From: Vandiemenella viatica
Lineage: Eukaryota; Arthropoda; Insecta; Orthoptera; Morabidae
Assembly (NCBI GenBank): GCA_031002005.1
Contig: JARYHS010009186.1
Location: forward strand, 250,261,199 to 250,325,198
DNA: 64,000 nucleotides
Reading direction: 5' to 3'
Shown here: in pieces, positions 10,640-23,220 of the stretch
How the letters are laid out: every line of letters begins with the position of its first letter
Numbering within the stretch: position 1 is the first letter of the stretch
The notes under the pieces: generated by a model
What the model saw: the letters and a program-made list of their open reading frames with translations, nothing else
The model's database searches: none
What the model was told of the DNA's origin: nothing
Position numbers and translations under genes: made by a program

Positions 10640-13600
10640 TTTCAAAGAAACCTTAACTTGTGGACAGGATATACACTAACATTCCTGTCATTATCAAATG
10701 CGGTTTCTATCTTGGCCAATCTCTTTATACATTTTTTCAGGGTTAGATTAAAAAGAAGTGGCAATAAGCAATCGCCTTACTTGACGCCTGTCTATATCGA
10801 AAGGTGCGGATGATTTCCCTTTCACACTGGAGTTAGTACTTGTTACACATATCCTGATAAGTGTAATCAACTTTTCTGGAATCCCTGACCTTCTTTGAAT
10901 AGTAATATGACTTTTTAAAGTCAATAAATAAACAGTGTACTTGTAACATTATCACTAAGACACCAATCATTTTCGTGTTGTTAAATAACTATTATTATTA
11001 ATATTGAACTATATAAAATTAATTAGATATAAGTATCCTAAATAATGGTATTAATATTTGAAACTCGATTTGTGATAATGCTTGGTTTCCACAGTCTGCA
11101 GTTTGTTTATCTAAGTTGTGTAACATTGTTTGATTCTGGGCAGCACAATTGTGTGGCAGCGATTGTTGTTTGGGTGCCATCATTGTAGGAAGGCTGGGTG
11201 TGAGGCAGTTGGTGTGTCATGCGACTTGGAGGAGCAGCCTCTTCATACACAAGCTAAAATAGCTTGTGAAGTGTATGGGAAACTTATGCCAATGTAACAT
11301 AAGTGACTTAGAAGTTGTGTCAGTGAAATTATTAATTAAATTCTACAAGAACACTGAGTTTTTCATTTCCAGGCTATGTGAAAACACCTCTTAATTTGTT
11401 TATCTGAGCTAATGGCTTGCATGTGTTGAAAGAGGGGAATTTGGGCTGATCTCCCCTAAATAACACAACTTTGACCAGTGTCAGGATAGCTCACATACGG
11501 CTACAACTTCAGGACTTGATTACAAATGGTGACCAATGCCAGGAAGGAAAGTTAACATACTTCCTTTTTAAACTCCCTCCATAGAACATTCATTTCACCA
11601 ATGGTACATATATTCTTCCTGCATGTTGCTATTTTAAAGTCTCCTCCATGTATGAAGATAATCTTCTAAGTATTATTAAACTCAAAACTTTGTATGCAAC
11701 ACATAAAACCAAGATACTTCTATAATTTGAATACATCATGGAATCTCCTGTCTTAAGAATTGGGCAAATTGTTTCTTCTTTCCATACATCAGATATCGCT
11801 GATGTTTCATTCATTACACTACTTCTTTTCCCTCTAGACCATTTATACCCGGGGCCTAACTGCATTCTTCACCTTTTCACCAACTATGTGTGTATGTACG
11901 CGAAATTGTCTCGAGCTTTCCACCGGGAAAGGCGATGTTTCCGAGCCTGCCTTTGGCTCCATCTTCTGGCAAAACACATTGTATTTTTACTGACACGCTA
12001 TCCCAGTGGAAAGATCGAGCAGATTTCACACAACTGACTCACTGAGAAAGCCTACATTCTTTCATTGTGTGTGGATGTGTATCGCCATATCATCTCCAAT
12101 CTTCCATTGCTTTTTCCTCATTTATAACCATTGTCTTTAATTAGGTCTATCCTTGCTACATATCCTTGAAATATCTTGTTGTACAGTAGAACTTTCTTAC
12201 ATTGTTTTCTGTCACATCCTTTTCCAACTGTTCTATTTTGGATTCATTGCACTTTTTTTTGTTTCCTAATTATTCTTTTCTTTTATCTACTGACTTGTTG
12301 ATAACTTGACCACCTCTTAATTTTTTTTTTTTTTTTTTTTGCTAACAATTTCTTCCTGGCAGCTTTTCTCCCCTCCATTATCTCTTTACATTCTTCATTG
12401 AACCATTGTTTTTTATCTTTTTTTGTCCCTATCAGACTGGAGGACTTATATATTGCAGGCCATCTTTTATTACTTTCCATGGTTCCTCTACATGTGTTTC
12501 CTGTCTTTCTGCTAGCTCCACAAATCTATTATGTAATGCCACCATAAACTATTGGTATTCTTTCTTATTCTCCTGCTCCAGTTTCCCTTTCATATCATTT
12601 CTGAAACAACTATCCCTTGGTGCAGTTTGACTGACCATTACAAGGAAGTGGTCAGCCCTTTCCCTACTTCTGTTTGGCTTCTGGCATCATCTACCGGATA
12701 TCCTCCTGTGACTTACATCATCCAGTAATTGATTTATTGGTTTACTGTACTTTTGTCTGAAGAACACTATTTCATATTATGAATGTTTTGTGTGGGGAAA
12801 ATGTGCTTGCTAGATTCAAGTACCGTTTGTTTGAGAAGCTTGTTATTTTCATTCCTTTCTCATTGGTAGTATAATGTAAACTATGGATCCCTATGTTAGA
12901 CCTCCATATCTCCTTGTCTATTTTTGCATTTCCATACCTTAGAAACAGTTTTATGTAATAGGTTTGTATTATAAAATATAGTATCTCAAGATCCTTATAA
13001 AACTGTCCTTAACTTCATCATCCTTTTCCTTTGTAGGTGCACAGTACGAGACTAGTGACATATTGCTGTGCCTTATCTCATTCTCAAAAACACAATGATG
13101 TATTCACTGCTATGAAGTCTATTAGTTTCTTCTCATTCTATCTTGCAAAGCCTACACAGAGTTCATGTTTAGCATGAGGGTTACCACTGAAGAAGTACTA
13201 GGCTTTCTCTACATGTGAACTTTTCCCTAGGCATCTCATCTTTTGGGGAGTTACAACATCTAAATTATTTCTCTTTAATTCCTCCTTTAGATGTTTTATT
13301 GTTTCCTGAGAGAATAGTTTGCACCTGTTCCAAGTTGCATAGCAAATCCCATTTTTCTTTATCCTTTTATTTTATTCCTTTATTATTAAGCCATTTAGTT
13401 TTTTGATTCCATATTATCCTGCCCATCAGCTGTGGCTTGTAGGTAGTTCATAGTGCTTGCTGCTTTACGGTATAGGGTTGTTAGCCTTGTGACCAATCGC
13501 AAACCTGGAGGACCTTGATATCACTCTTCATCTGTCTTATCAAAACGCAACCTGTCCTGCTTGGGCGACCCTACCGGGAGCTTAAACTTACGCCAACACA

Positions 13601-13680
13601 ACTCTGTACCTCTATTGAGCACACAAGCTTCCCAACCATGACAAAGTGATCGTACCTCAGGGAGAAATAAAATGATCACA
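10640..13680 (-). mobile_element. Decayed non-LTR retrotransposon (LINE) in a TMEM30 intron
   Basis: Broken minus-strand frames show LINE blocks in order. An endonuclease end with SDHFLVM lies at about 12620. A linker with QWFNEECKEIMEGRKAARKK lies at about 12350-12450. Reverse-transcriptase blocks ICPILKTGD and NYRSILVLCVAYKVLS lie at about 11660-11800, and a further part with SGIPEKLITLIRICV lies at about 10830-10890. The 13430-13680 part resembles the upstream region of such elements. About 550 bp of unrelated AT-rich sequence at roughly 10950-11600 separates two RT blocks, so something was inserted there. Many stops and frameshifts make it inactive. It is antisense to TMEM30. Confidence 0.75.
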
Positions 13681-14000
13681 GTGAATTAAACTCTTCACCA
13701 AAGTGCAAGTTCTTCCTGAATATGAAACACTTAACCACCTTATAATGCATTTCACAGTGGGCATTGTCTCCTTACATAGCACAAATGTTTTGAGGTGATT
13801 CCAATAACTCTTGTATTGAACTCAACCATAATAATATATTTAAAATATTAATATCCTTCTTTATTCCATGGATGGCCCAAACTTCCTACAATTGTCCAAA
13901 ATGAAGTGTGTAATTGCAAGCAGGACTTTGCCACACAATAAGACAAGCTATAAAATAACTACTCACACTGCATTATTGCTGAGTTTGTTCTCTGACTCAG

Positions 14001-14147
14001 AATGAGGACCTGATCGTGTGGATGCGTATAGCAGCTCTATCAACATTCCGCAAGATTTACCGGTTGGTCGACCATAGTACTGAACCACAGTTGCACCGAG
14101 GACTTCCTGCAGGCAGCTACGATGCCCTCATCAATTACTCCTATCCG
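14001..14147 (+). CDS. TMEM30/CDC50 family exon
   Basis: The exon has 49 codons in phase 0 at both ends, with acceptor CTGACTCAG and donor GTAAGT. It encodes the NEDLIVWMRIAAL block followed by a TFRKIYRL block and the LPAG-Y and N-Y-Y-P motifs. This is the membrane-proximal end of the large extracellular loop, one of the most conserved parts of CDC50 proteins and in contact with the P4-ATPase. It continues the reading frame of 8272-8521 and is followed by the last exon at 15215. The assignment rests on several consecutive family motifs. Confidence 0.93.
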
Positions 14148-15214
14148 GTAAGTGGAAAAGACAATCTACCAATCAAACACTGGAATAATCATTGTTAAAG
14201 TTAAAATAATTTGCATATAATTTTCTTCATCACTATCTCCCTTACCATCAACTGGAAACTTGCCAACTCTCTTATGCCAAAAATCAGACGCTAGCTTGCA
14301 GTCATGGTTGTTTACCTTCAACTTCATTACCTACTAGCTTGCTGTGGTGACAGTTGATGAAATTCAATCACTGTGAATTTATTCACAAACATTTTTGTTT
14401 TTTCTTACAGCCATTTTCTCATTGCTTGAATTTGTTGTGCATCAATAACATTGTATTAAGGAACTGACTTGACTGCTTCCACCCTGTCCATGTCCTGCAG
14501 ACTGTAACCACAAGAAGTATAAGAAATGGGACTATATTTCTTATTCCTCTGACATTGATAATGTAATACTGGTATCATTTTCACATAATTTTCCACTCAA
14601 TTAAATGCACCCACTCTCATGTGTTACTGATAAGAATTATGAATTTTTTAAAAGAATATAGCTAAACCATTTTTTTTCAGTACCTAAGATATGATGGCAT
14701 ATATATGCAGACAAATTCATGGCATATCTTTTTGAGCTTACAGTTTATAGTTTTCTAGTTAGTACTAGGGCAACATCCCATAAAATGGACAAAAACTTCA
14801 GCTAAAGCAGAGCATTTCAAGACAAATCCTTTTTGTCTTTCAAAGAACTGGTTATTTTTTTATACCTATCTGTAGTTTGTTGCACTCCGAGGGATTTAAA
14901 CTTTTTGTCACAACAATGTGTGAATTTTGTGCTTCTGTGGCACAAACCTCTGGACAATGAGCAGTAGAATAGCTATGTTGTTTTGACATGCTTGATCATA
15001 ATGCAAGTTGGTTTGGACGTGAAAATGAAAGATCACGTTTCCTTTACATTTTAATTTTTTTATTCTGTGTAATTTTTCTTTGGATATATTGTCCCTTCTC
15101 AAACAACAATCTGTTGATGCATGGTCAGTGGAAACCTATTCAGTTTCATTTCTAAGTACTCATAATTAGCCATTTTTTAAAAAAAACGATAACATACACC
15201 TGTTTTATCTGCAG

Positions 15215-15436
15215 GTGATAGAGTTTAATGGCATCAAGCGGCTTCTAGTAATGAACACGACCTTGCTTGGTGGCCATAACAAGGCATTAAGTTACTTGTT
15301 CGTCGCTGTGGGCTGTCTATGCCTAGTTTTGGCCTTAATTTTCAAGATCATAGCCAAGCCAAAAGTCGTTCTTGTGCTTGTCAACAACGAGATGTCCTCT
15401 GAGAGCAGACGTTCAAGACAGCCAACACGGCTCTAA
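15215..15436 (+). CDS. TMEM30/CDC50 last coding exon
   Basis: This final exon has 73 codons plus a TAA stop; the acceptor is TTTTATCTGCAG and entry is in phase 0. It starts with VIEFNGIKRLLV, the family's F-G-K-R step into the membrane, then LGGHNKAL and the second transmembrane helix (about residues 27-48 of the exon, SYLFVAVGCLCLVLALIFKI). A short basic and serine-rich cytosolic tail follows. The family has two transmembrane helices; the first would be in missing 5' exons. AT-rich 3' UTR follows. Confidence 0.93.
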   Translation: MIEFNGIKRLLVMNTTLLGGHNKALSYLFVAVGCLCLVLALIFKIIAKPKVVLVLVNNEMSSESRRSRQPTRL

Positions 15437-16454
15437 CAACTTCGTTGGATTGGACTCTAGTATCGGTATATTGGGAAGATAGGGGAAAAAATATTCTCGG
15501 ATCAGTAAATTTTAATATACCTTCACAAAAATAATATTTTAATTCTTATGAAGAAAACTAATTGTTGCTATAACTGTCAAAACTCAGTGTGTATTAAAAG
15601 TGGCATCAACTTCAGAAATGGGATATAACTACTGCCAAGTACCTCACCTTCAGCAGTGAGAATAACTTCCTTTACGGACTGGGCAACAATTTTTTTTAGC
15701 TAAAATAATTTTATTATTAATTTATTATTATTTTTGTTTTATTATTAATTGTTCCAAAAAATATGTAGTCTAACACCTTTCCAATTTCTGTAAAACATAT
15801 CAAAGGTGCTCATATCTGTTAGGCATGATTTATTACCTGAATTGTGTGTTACAATTGTAGAAGAAAAATGACTAACGAGATATACCTATAGTTATTTAAT
15901 CCATTTGACACAAGATCCCAAATTCTGTTTAGTTTTAAATTCAGTGCCAATCATAGCATTTTGAATGCTTCTAGAGCAAGAAACTTTCTGCAAGTGGGTG
16001 AATAGACAGGAGCATAGAAACTATCAAATGGAACTAATCCTTCTTTCTGACACCTATCTGCAAATAATTGAATGGGGGAGTGGAATGAAAATAAAGCACA
16101 TTATATGCTATGCTGGAAGGTTATATGGTAAATGTATATATTTCAGACTAAAGATAGTCAGCCATTCGACAAAGAATGTTTCCAAAGCTCCTGATTTATG
16201 ATCTGCTGTAAAGCTACTTTCAGATTATTCTGTATAAATGAGCGGGTTGAGGATAGATGCATTACAGGGTAGGTGTTGAAGGCCTTGATACTTTAATTTA
16301 ATTGTTTATTTATTTATTTTTGCTTATTTAGATTTACTTTCATAATACTTTATTATATTATTTTGATCTTTCCACCCACCAGACATGTTTGGAAATTTTG
16401 AAGTACTTGGGTATTAACTTAAAATCACGATCCCTTTCCCTGTTCTCTGTTTGA
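15437..16454. other. 3' flank of TMEM30
   Basis: AT-rich sequence probably containing the 3' UTR. No clear single polyadenylation site can be assigned. A frame of 78 codons at 15965-16201 has no recognisable content. Confidence 0.4.
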
Positions 16455-16662
16455 GCTTATTTGCTTATGGCTTTATGCCTCGTCGACGTCATTAGAAGTG
16501 GGAAAGTTTGGGAGTCAAGGAACGAGAAGGAAGGCATTTGTTTGGAGTGATTTGGGGAAACCATATAAAATCCTAATCTGGATACCCAGATGGAGATTCG
16601 AACCTGCATCCTTCAGCATACAAGGCCAGAGCATTACAGCTCACCCACCATGCTCGGTGGTC
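16455..16662 (-). repeat. tRNA-derived SINE
   Basis: Read on the minus strand it starts near a GAGCATGGTGGGTGAGCTG stretch resembling an A box, followed about 35 bp later by GGTTCGAATCTCC, a good B box. An unrelated body then ends near GACGTCGACGAGGC. The A/B box spacing is that of a tRNA head. No coding function. Confidence 0.65.
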
Positions 16663-16881
16663 CTGTTTGAATTTACCCCCACCATGGCTAACAGTCACTC
16701 TGTGAGGCATTCTCCTTTAACACCTGCCCTCCACAATTTTCTGTAGTTGACAAAGGGTTAAAAGCTAAATGTTTAGGTCATTTGTGTTTAAGGTAAGTAG
16801 TGGTGGTTGATTTTCATTTACCCATCACAATTTTTAATCAGTTTTCGCTATTTCCCACTATTATTTCATTGTTTATATTAA

Positions 16882-17114
16882 ACATTTGGATCGGAGAATA
16901 ACCACTGCTTACCAAAGTAGAAGACTGCTGTGGCGTGGAAATGGAAAAATATGTAGATACAGCTTTGATAACGCAGCTACATCATTCTATTTTTGAAGAA
17001 GGCTTATGAGCCTGAAAATTTCATCGCTCTATGTGTCTGCGTGTTTTTTTTATGTGTCCATGCTGTAGCAATCTTCTACTTTGGTGAGTGATGGTTACTC
17101 TCCAAGCCAAATGG
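16882..17114. mobile_element. 233-bp MITE with TTAA target sites
   Basis: Imperfect terminal inverted repeats of almost 50 bp begin ACATTTGGATCGGAGA on the left and, reversed, CCATTTGGCTTGGAGA on the right, sharing ACCAAAGTAGAAGA further in. TTAA lies immediately outside both ends (16878-16881 and 17115-17118), the target of piggyBac-like elements (Kolobok also uses TTAA). No transposase. Confidence 0.75.
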
Positions 17115-19040
17115 TTAATGTATTCACTTCATAGCACCAGTGTTTCCTAACTATATATATATATATATATATATAGAAGTAAATTGTTTAAAGATAGTGT
17201 ATTTGGGGAATGTGCAGAATCGTAGAAAACTAATTTAAAACATATTTTTAACAAGCAGTCCCAACACTTAACATAAATAAAGCAAAGCATATAAAGAACC
17301 TTTAAAATATATTTATTTTATTCTTTCATAGTATACTGTGGAAAATATTTTATACATTGATAATGTCACTTTACAAAAGCAATAAATACTTTCAAAACAA
17401 AAACATTAAGAAAATACATCCAAAAACAAACATGTTTAATATACATTGAAGTTTAGATACTCCACTATAAAATATGTTAATAAATATATTCCACACATTT
17501 ATGACCAGTACAATACCATAACATTTATTCACAACTTTTTGTGCAATGCTTAGGAAAGATTATATCACTATGATGTAATAAGAAATAAAAAATATACATT
17601 CAACATATTGAAATGATTATCAGGAAGACCATTTAATACCATCATTAAACAAAGCTCAGTGATTTTCTACTATTTCATTTATTAGGCCTATGTAAGTATT
17701 TCAACCATCATAAAATACTTGTAATACTGTGGTCATGAACAACTACTATTAACTCATGTGCCTCAACAATATATGACATTTCCCTAAAATCAAGTTAATG
17801 AGAACAATAGTCATTAATCTCCAATAAAATTACAGTCTGAAAACAATCTCACTTTCTATCATCAGCAATTACATTGAAGAGATGACAAAGATAACTAGAT
17901 TATTTCAATTCAACATTGATTTTCTTCGTTAACACTTCCAACAGAATATGTCAACATATTTATCTCTTAATATATGACATTCTCCTTATTCAAGAATAAT
18001 AAAATAAAATGTAATTACATATATCTGATAGCCAGAAAGCACAGAATCTCACACATTTCTCTGTAAATGAACCAAAGTTTTTACCAACATTATTTTGATC
18101 TTTCATCCATTTTTTTATTTTCATTGAAAGGGTCTTTTCTGATGAATTACATTCATTGTTGCTTTTTCTGTCCACACAGAAATATGAACCTATCTTGTTT
18201 TACCAGAATTTGGTTTGAGTGGCAATGGAAAACCTGGTTCAAACTGGCATTGCTGATATGTAAGAATATGTACAAAGAGAAAATAAGACATCATTTTTTG
18301 GTTTAATGAGATGACCCCACAATTAAACTATTAACAACAGCTACTAATTTTCTTTATATTGATGCTCAAAATGCAATTTGGATAATACTTATGATTACTA
18401 ATTTGAAAAAAAATTACAGTATCTTCTTTACATTTTTTCCCAAACCCTTACTGTAAAATTTCAAATGTAACTGATTTAAATATTAAAATGCATTTGAGTG
18501 ACACATTAAGCATGAAGAGTTAATGAATGGTAATTGTATGACCTAATTTATAATTTATTCGTGAATTTAAGAATGGCAAATAAAATAAGACATTCTATCA
18601 CTGTATTCTATATAAAATTAATAATGGGCAAAAATCATAATTTATGAAGAAAGAAGACCTTGAGCATTTTTTTTAAAACCAAAGGTTGGTTGTATTCTCG
18701 AAGAGGTAAGCTAACATAGTATGTCAGAGGTAGGATTAACAGGGCCTTCTCCAGGATGTATAGTTTAATGCTGAATCCCAACCGTGTGTGTTTACATATA
18801 TATAGACAACCCAAGTATTAAAAAGAGGTAAATGAGAAGGTAGAGCTTGTAAAAATTCTATTTAATATATAAAGTCGAACAAGGTACCTTCAGTTTTGAA
18901 TGTAGGTACTCTACCAAGGAGCTACTGCAATGTTGCTTAAATCAAACACAGATCTTCATACTGCATAGCGGGATACAATTTGCAACCTGGCTGTAAGCTA
19001 GTGTAGTGTTTCTCCACTTGCAGTCCATGAAGATGGTTCA
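17115..19040. other. Intergenic AT-rich sequence
   Basis: No exon or element recognised. A TA microsatellite is at about 17154-17174. Short frames have no resemblance to proteins. Confidence 0.5.
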
Positions 19041-19048
19041 GGTGGTCC

Positions 19049-19391
19049 CAGGCCCGCCGCTAGCTGTTTCAGCGCCCGCGTGCAATACCGATTATGCCGC
19101 CCCCTGTCTAACTACAGCCAGTGGTGGATTTAGGAAATTTCCGAACCGGGTCAAAAAACTGTGAGATTGCCGCCCCTTCGAACATTTGCCGCCCCCATTG
19201 TTGCCATCCCGAGTGTCGCCCTGCCGCCCGAAGCAGCTGTTGAGATTAAAAAAAAAAAAAAAAAAGGTCGCCTGGTACACAATACGCCGCAGATTTCGGC
19301 GCGGCGACTGTCGATCGCACGTTTTGCCGCCCCCCTCGATGTGCCGCCCGCGTGCGGTGCACGCTTTGCACGCCCGCTTACGGCGGCCCTG
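19049..19391. mobile_element. 343-bp GC-rich hAT MITE
   Basis: The ends are CAGGCCCGCCGCTAGC and, reversed, CAGGGCCGCCGTAAGC (13 of 16 identical). A perfect 8-bp target duplication GGTGGTCC lies at 19041-19048 and 19392-19399. The interior has repeated GCCGCCC motifs and a run of A near 19250, and no transposase. The overlapping short frames are composition artefacts. It sits in AT-rich intergenic DNA, so its GC content stands out. Confidence 0.88.
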
Positions 19392-19399
19392 GGTGGTCC

Positions 19400-20515
19400 G
19401 TAGGTGGAATATTATACATTTAGATAACATATGTGTACTGTATAATGCTACAAGTATAAACTATAAACCCCACTTTTTAAAAGTCATGAATATTTCAATG
19501 ACCCGGAAAAAAATCTGGTATTTCCAGGACGATGATAAGACAGCATCATTTCTGCATAGTCTATTCATTTCAAGTTTGCAGCAAAAGGAACTGTTCATCT
19601 AAGGATTAAGTAAATTACCATACCCTGAAGATCTTGTAGTAGGCATTGAATTCTAGTATCCTATATGAGGACCACTACATCATAAAACTGTAAGAATTTA
19701 AGTAATTCTTTATGGACAAATGAATGCTCTCATTTCTTTACTGTAAGGAATATTACATGAGATAGTCAAGAAAGAGGTATGGTGACAGCAAATTCAGCAT
19801 GTCTATTAATAATAAAAGCAGTTGTTTCCCAGTGTCTTGAGTGTAGTCTTAGCTGATGGTTCCAGTTCAGTGGATCTAGACACTCCCTTAATCAACTAGC
19901 CAACATAGATGTATTTTCATACTGTAATACTATGTTGTTAGGTAATTATCCAATTTCGAAGTGACTTTTAATACTTTGGTGATAGCCCATGTATTCCATA
20001 GCTTAAAACTCTGGCCTTCCATATCCTGTGCAGATTCCGCATTTGAATTAAATCTATCCACTGTATTGCAGTAACACATAGGCTACATGCAATAGCTTAC
20101 TGTGTTTTACAATCAGAACAAGCTACACTAGAATGGATGACCTCCCTACTGCCAATGTACTTGTTCAGGATGGTGATTAAAAAGTATTCTTTTGTCACTT
20201 TGTATGTGGTTAGAAGCATGAGTGCCTTGTTGCTAAACAATGAAAAAGTGACAAAAAACACAAGCAGCAGCAAACAAAAAGATGAAAAATTGTAAGAATA
20301 ATTAATACTATGAATGTTATTAATTGAATCAACCCAAACAAGGAATCTGAATTTAGAACAAATAGTCAATGTGAGGGCATATGGCACTATTGATGGTGAT
20401 TCACCTGTTGGATGGTTCCGCAATATCTTTTCGAGAAGAAGGCATGAATGATCCAGCACTGGCATTTATTGTATCACTTATTTCAACTTCAAAATAAGAT
20501 GGAATTGTGAAAATA
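19400..20515. other. Intergenic AT-rich sequence
   Basis: Nothing recognised. The 122-codon minus frame at 20097-20465 has no family features and a composition like its surroundings. Confidence 0.45.
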
Positions 20516-20655
20516 TCCCTTCACTTACCACAGATAAAGGCAGGAGGGCGAGATGAACACAAACACTCAAAGAAACTTTAAAATATTTTGGTTAATAACC
20601 TTACTCATGTAGAAGGCAAGACATATGGCAGGGGAAGTAAACACATCTAGCACTA
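20516..20655 (+). repeat. Single-arm relative of the palindromic element at 22.8 kb
   Basis: It shares CACTTACCACAGAT, AAGGCAGGAGGGCGAGA, CTTACTCATGTAG and AGACATATGGCAGGGG, in the same order, with each arm of the palindrome at 22841-23208. It appears once here, not as an inverted pair. This shows that the arm is a dispersed repeat unit. Confidence 0.65.
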
Positions 20656-21199
20656 CCTCATAATCCTTTTCAGCAGCCAGGCCAAATTTTAGAAATAGAA
20701 TTTTCAATTGGGCCACATGGACTACTTTCTTGGAAAAAAATACTTGAATATTTTTATGGAGGAAAAGAAATCATTAAAAATAAAACACATATTTAATGAA
20801 GTATTCAAAATATAATTTTTTAGTGGGTTGAAGTCAAAAGGAGTGGTGATTAGCATTGTAGTGTTTTAATACCACTGTTTAAACTTAAAGTTTATGACTA
20901 TATTATCCACCTCTGTGGATTGCAAGTTGAACAACGACCAGAAGCGGGTTTGCCATCCCAGTCATAAATGAACCAAAGAAGAAACAAGAGGGATGGGTGG
21001 GGGGTTGCACCAATGGTGGGGGATGAAAGTTTACCAACTATAATTGGGGGAAAGAATAATCTGTTACTGTCTTTTGAAATATCTTTTTTCCAAAATTATA
21101 ATTTTGATCTGTTATAAAAATTAGAAAGATAAAAGATATGCATCACACTGTCAGGATATCTAAAATACAGAGATCATTAAATGACAGAAATAAATATCA

Positions 21200-21318
21200 A
21201 CATACAGCTGTGTATTCTGTGCCCTATTTTAACTGCGAGAAATAAAATGAATGAAAAGCTATGTTCCCCCCCTCCCCGCGACTGAGCCATGTAGTTTACG
21301 GATGCCCCCTCACCATTA
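21200..21318 (+). repeat. Partial copy of the 28.3-kb MITE
   Basis: The block from a GTGTATTCTGTGCCC-like start to GATGCCCCCTCACC matches the right half of the element at 28284-28664 (shared ATTTTAACTG, AAAGCTA, ending GCCCCCTCACC). The left half was not found. Confidence 0.5.
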
Positions 21319-22799
21319 TCCAATAATTTCAACTTCAATTACATCTCTCTAGTTTCTGCAGTTATAATATACCAAAAGCTTAGCTGAGACAACAACTGTG
21401 TTAATTACAAATGCAAGCAAATCTGAAGCTGTTGTCATATAAGAGGAGATCCACATTGCCCATATGCTGTTAGGAATCATTTAATCATTTTGAGCATGAC
21501 AAAACTGTTTGCAAGAATTACTTCTTCAATGCTTATGCTTCTGGGCAAAAGATAATGCTGCAATTTTACACACTAGCCAACACATTAGATGAAAATACAC
21601 TATAAACCTGATTTTTTTATTCCCAGCCTATTGTGGTATGAATATTATTGGTACAGGGATCATATGAACCTATCAACCTTTTGCATGAAACAAAAAATAG
21701 TACTGCCAGTATCATAAAATTCAGTAGATCAAAAAAAAAAAGTTTTATAATGATCATCAAATAACAGCTCAATATAAACCAATTGCTGCTAAGAAATTTC
21801 TACCATTTAAGAAGAAAACGAGTTCCTTACATATGATGATTAACTTGTTTGCTATAGAAGTTATGTTGCAAGGATCGATTGCCAGTACCATTATTAATCA
21901 ATATTATTGGCGTATATATATTTTCCAATATTGTCACAGTGCTCTTCCATTTCAAAGATTAACTTTGGTCTAGCAATAGTTTACTTTCCTCACTTATATT
22001 TGAGTATTCTTACCTAAACTATTGAAAATATGCAACAGGACATATTGTCTGTTGTTTTGGTACCAAGCAAAAACTATCAGATTTTGACAGGATTTTACCA
22101 GATTGGAAGCTAAGAATGTAGCTTAAATTCTGAGGTATATCTTAGGTGCTATGTTACTGCACAGGAAATTAAAATCTGTCCTGAACTTCAAACTTTTTTA
22201 CCTATGATCTGGCTAAACAACTACAGAGTTGGTTTTTACAGGGTTTTCAATGCTTGAAACTTTGGATTATGAGCTAAAATCTTAGATACGTCTCATTATG
22301 CTGTGCCATCTGGTATTAGAACACAAATTTAAAATATGTTCTGTTTCACCTACAATCTGGTGCAACTTAAAAACTATTTTAAAAAATTGATAGGATTTTC
22401 CCAGTTTGAAACCTTAGGGTCAGGCTTAAAAATTGAGATCCATATCATCACACTAGAGAAAGGAAAATTAAATTACGAGTGGAATACTGAGAAAGAAATA
22501 CATGTGGTGCTCCCCTGACACCATCTACTTGTTCTTTCCATTAGAACCATGTAATCAGTCTTAAAACTCCACAAAATGCCATAGTATAGCAAAGGCATCA
22601 AGTTAATAAATACTACTGGCACACAATTAGAGATAATTTACCAATGACAAAATGATAGAGCTTCTCTGGCCAAAGTGAGTGAAGTTACAGGAAAAAAACT
22701 GTTGTGTTTATGAACTGAAGTTGACATCAGCTTCAGTGAATATTCTCCTTTGCTACATTGATATTACAACAGAACTATCCATAACTTAATAGTTACTCA

Positions 22800-23206
22800 A
22801 TTGGATAAAGGAAACAAAGAAACTGCCGCGAGGCACTGAAAATAAGATAGGATAGGGAAAATAAATAGTTACCCGTCACTTACCACAGATGAAGGCAGGA
22901 GGGCGAGACACGTAAAAACACAGAAACATACGAATTGCACAATATTTCGACCTTAGTCTTACTCATGTAGGAGGCGAGACATATGGCAGGGGGAAAGATG
23001 TGGTCACATCCCAACCCGCCACATGAATCATTCATGGGATGTGACCACATCTTTCCCCCCTGCCATATGTCTCGCCTCCCACATGAGTAAGATTAAGGTC
23101 GAAATATTGTGCAATTCGTGTGTTTCTGTGTTTTTACGTGTCTCGCCCTCCTGCCTTCATCTGTGGTAAGTGACGGGTAACTGTTTATTTTCCCTATCCT
23201 ATCTTA
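22800..23206. mobile_element. Palindromic insertion with 14-bp target duplication
   Basis: Two arms of about 172 bp (from 22841, to 23208) are nearly perfect reverse complements around a loop of about 20 bp at about 23015-23035. About 41 unpaired bp precede the left arm. The 14-mer TTAATAGTTACTCA lies at 22786-22799 and again at 23207-23220, so the block arrived by an insertion that duplicated its target. Each arm belongs to the repeat family also seen once at 20516-20655. There is no coding capacity. Confidence 0.8.
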
Positions 23207-23220
23207 TTAATAGTTACTCA

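Noticed and set aside
14001..15436. Processed pseudogene copy of TMEM30
   Set aside because: Introns with proper GT-AG sites separate the conserved blocks, so it is a gene copy with introns, not a retrocopy.
19092..19602. Frames of 112, 138 and 80 codons at 19.1-19.6 kb
   Set aside because: They arise from the GCCGCCC-rich hAT MITE, overlap each other on both strands and have no family content.
20097..20465. 122-codon minus frame as a gene
   Set aside because: No motifs, no splice context, composition like the surrounding AT-rich DNA.
22841..23208. CRISPR array or bacterial repeat
   Set aside because: A single inverted pair in eukaryotic DNA with a target duplication; no regular spacers.
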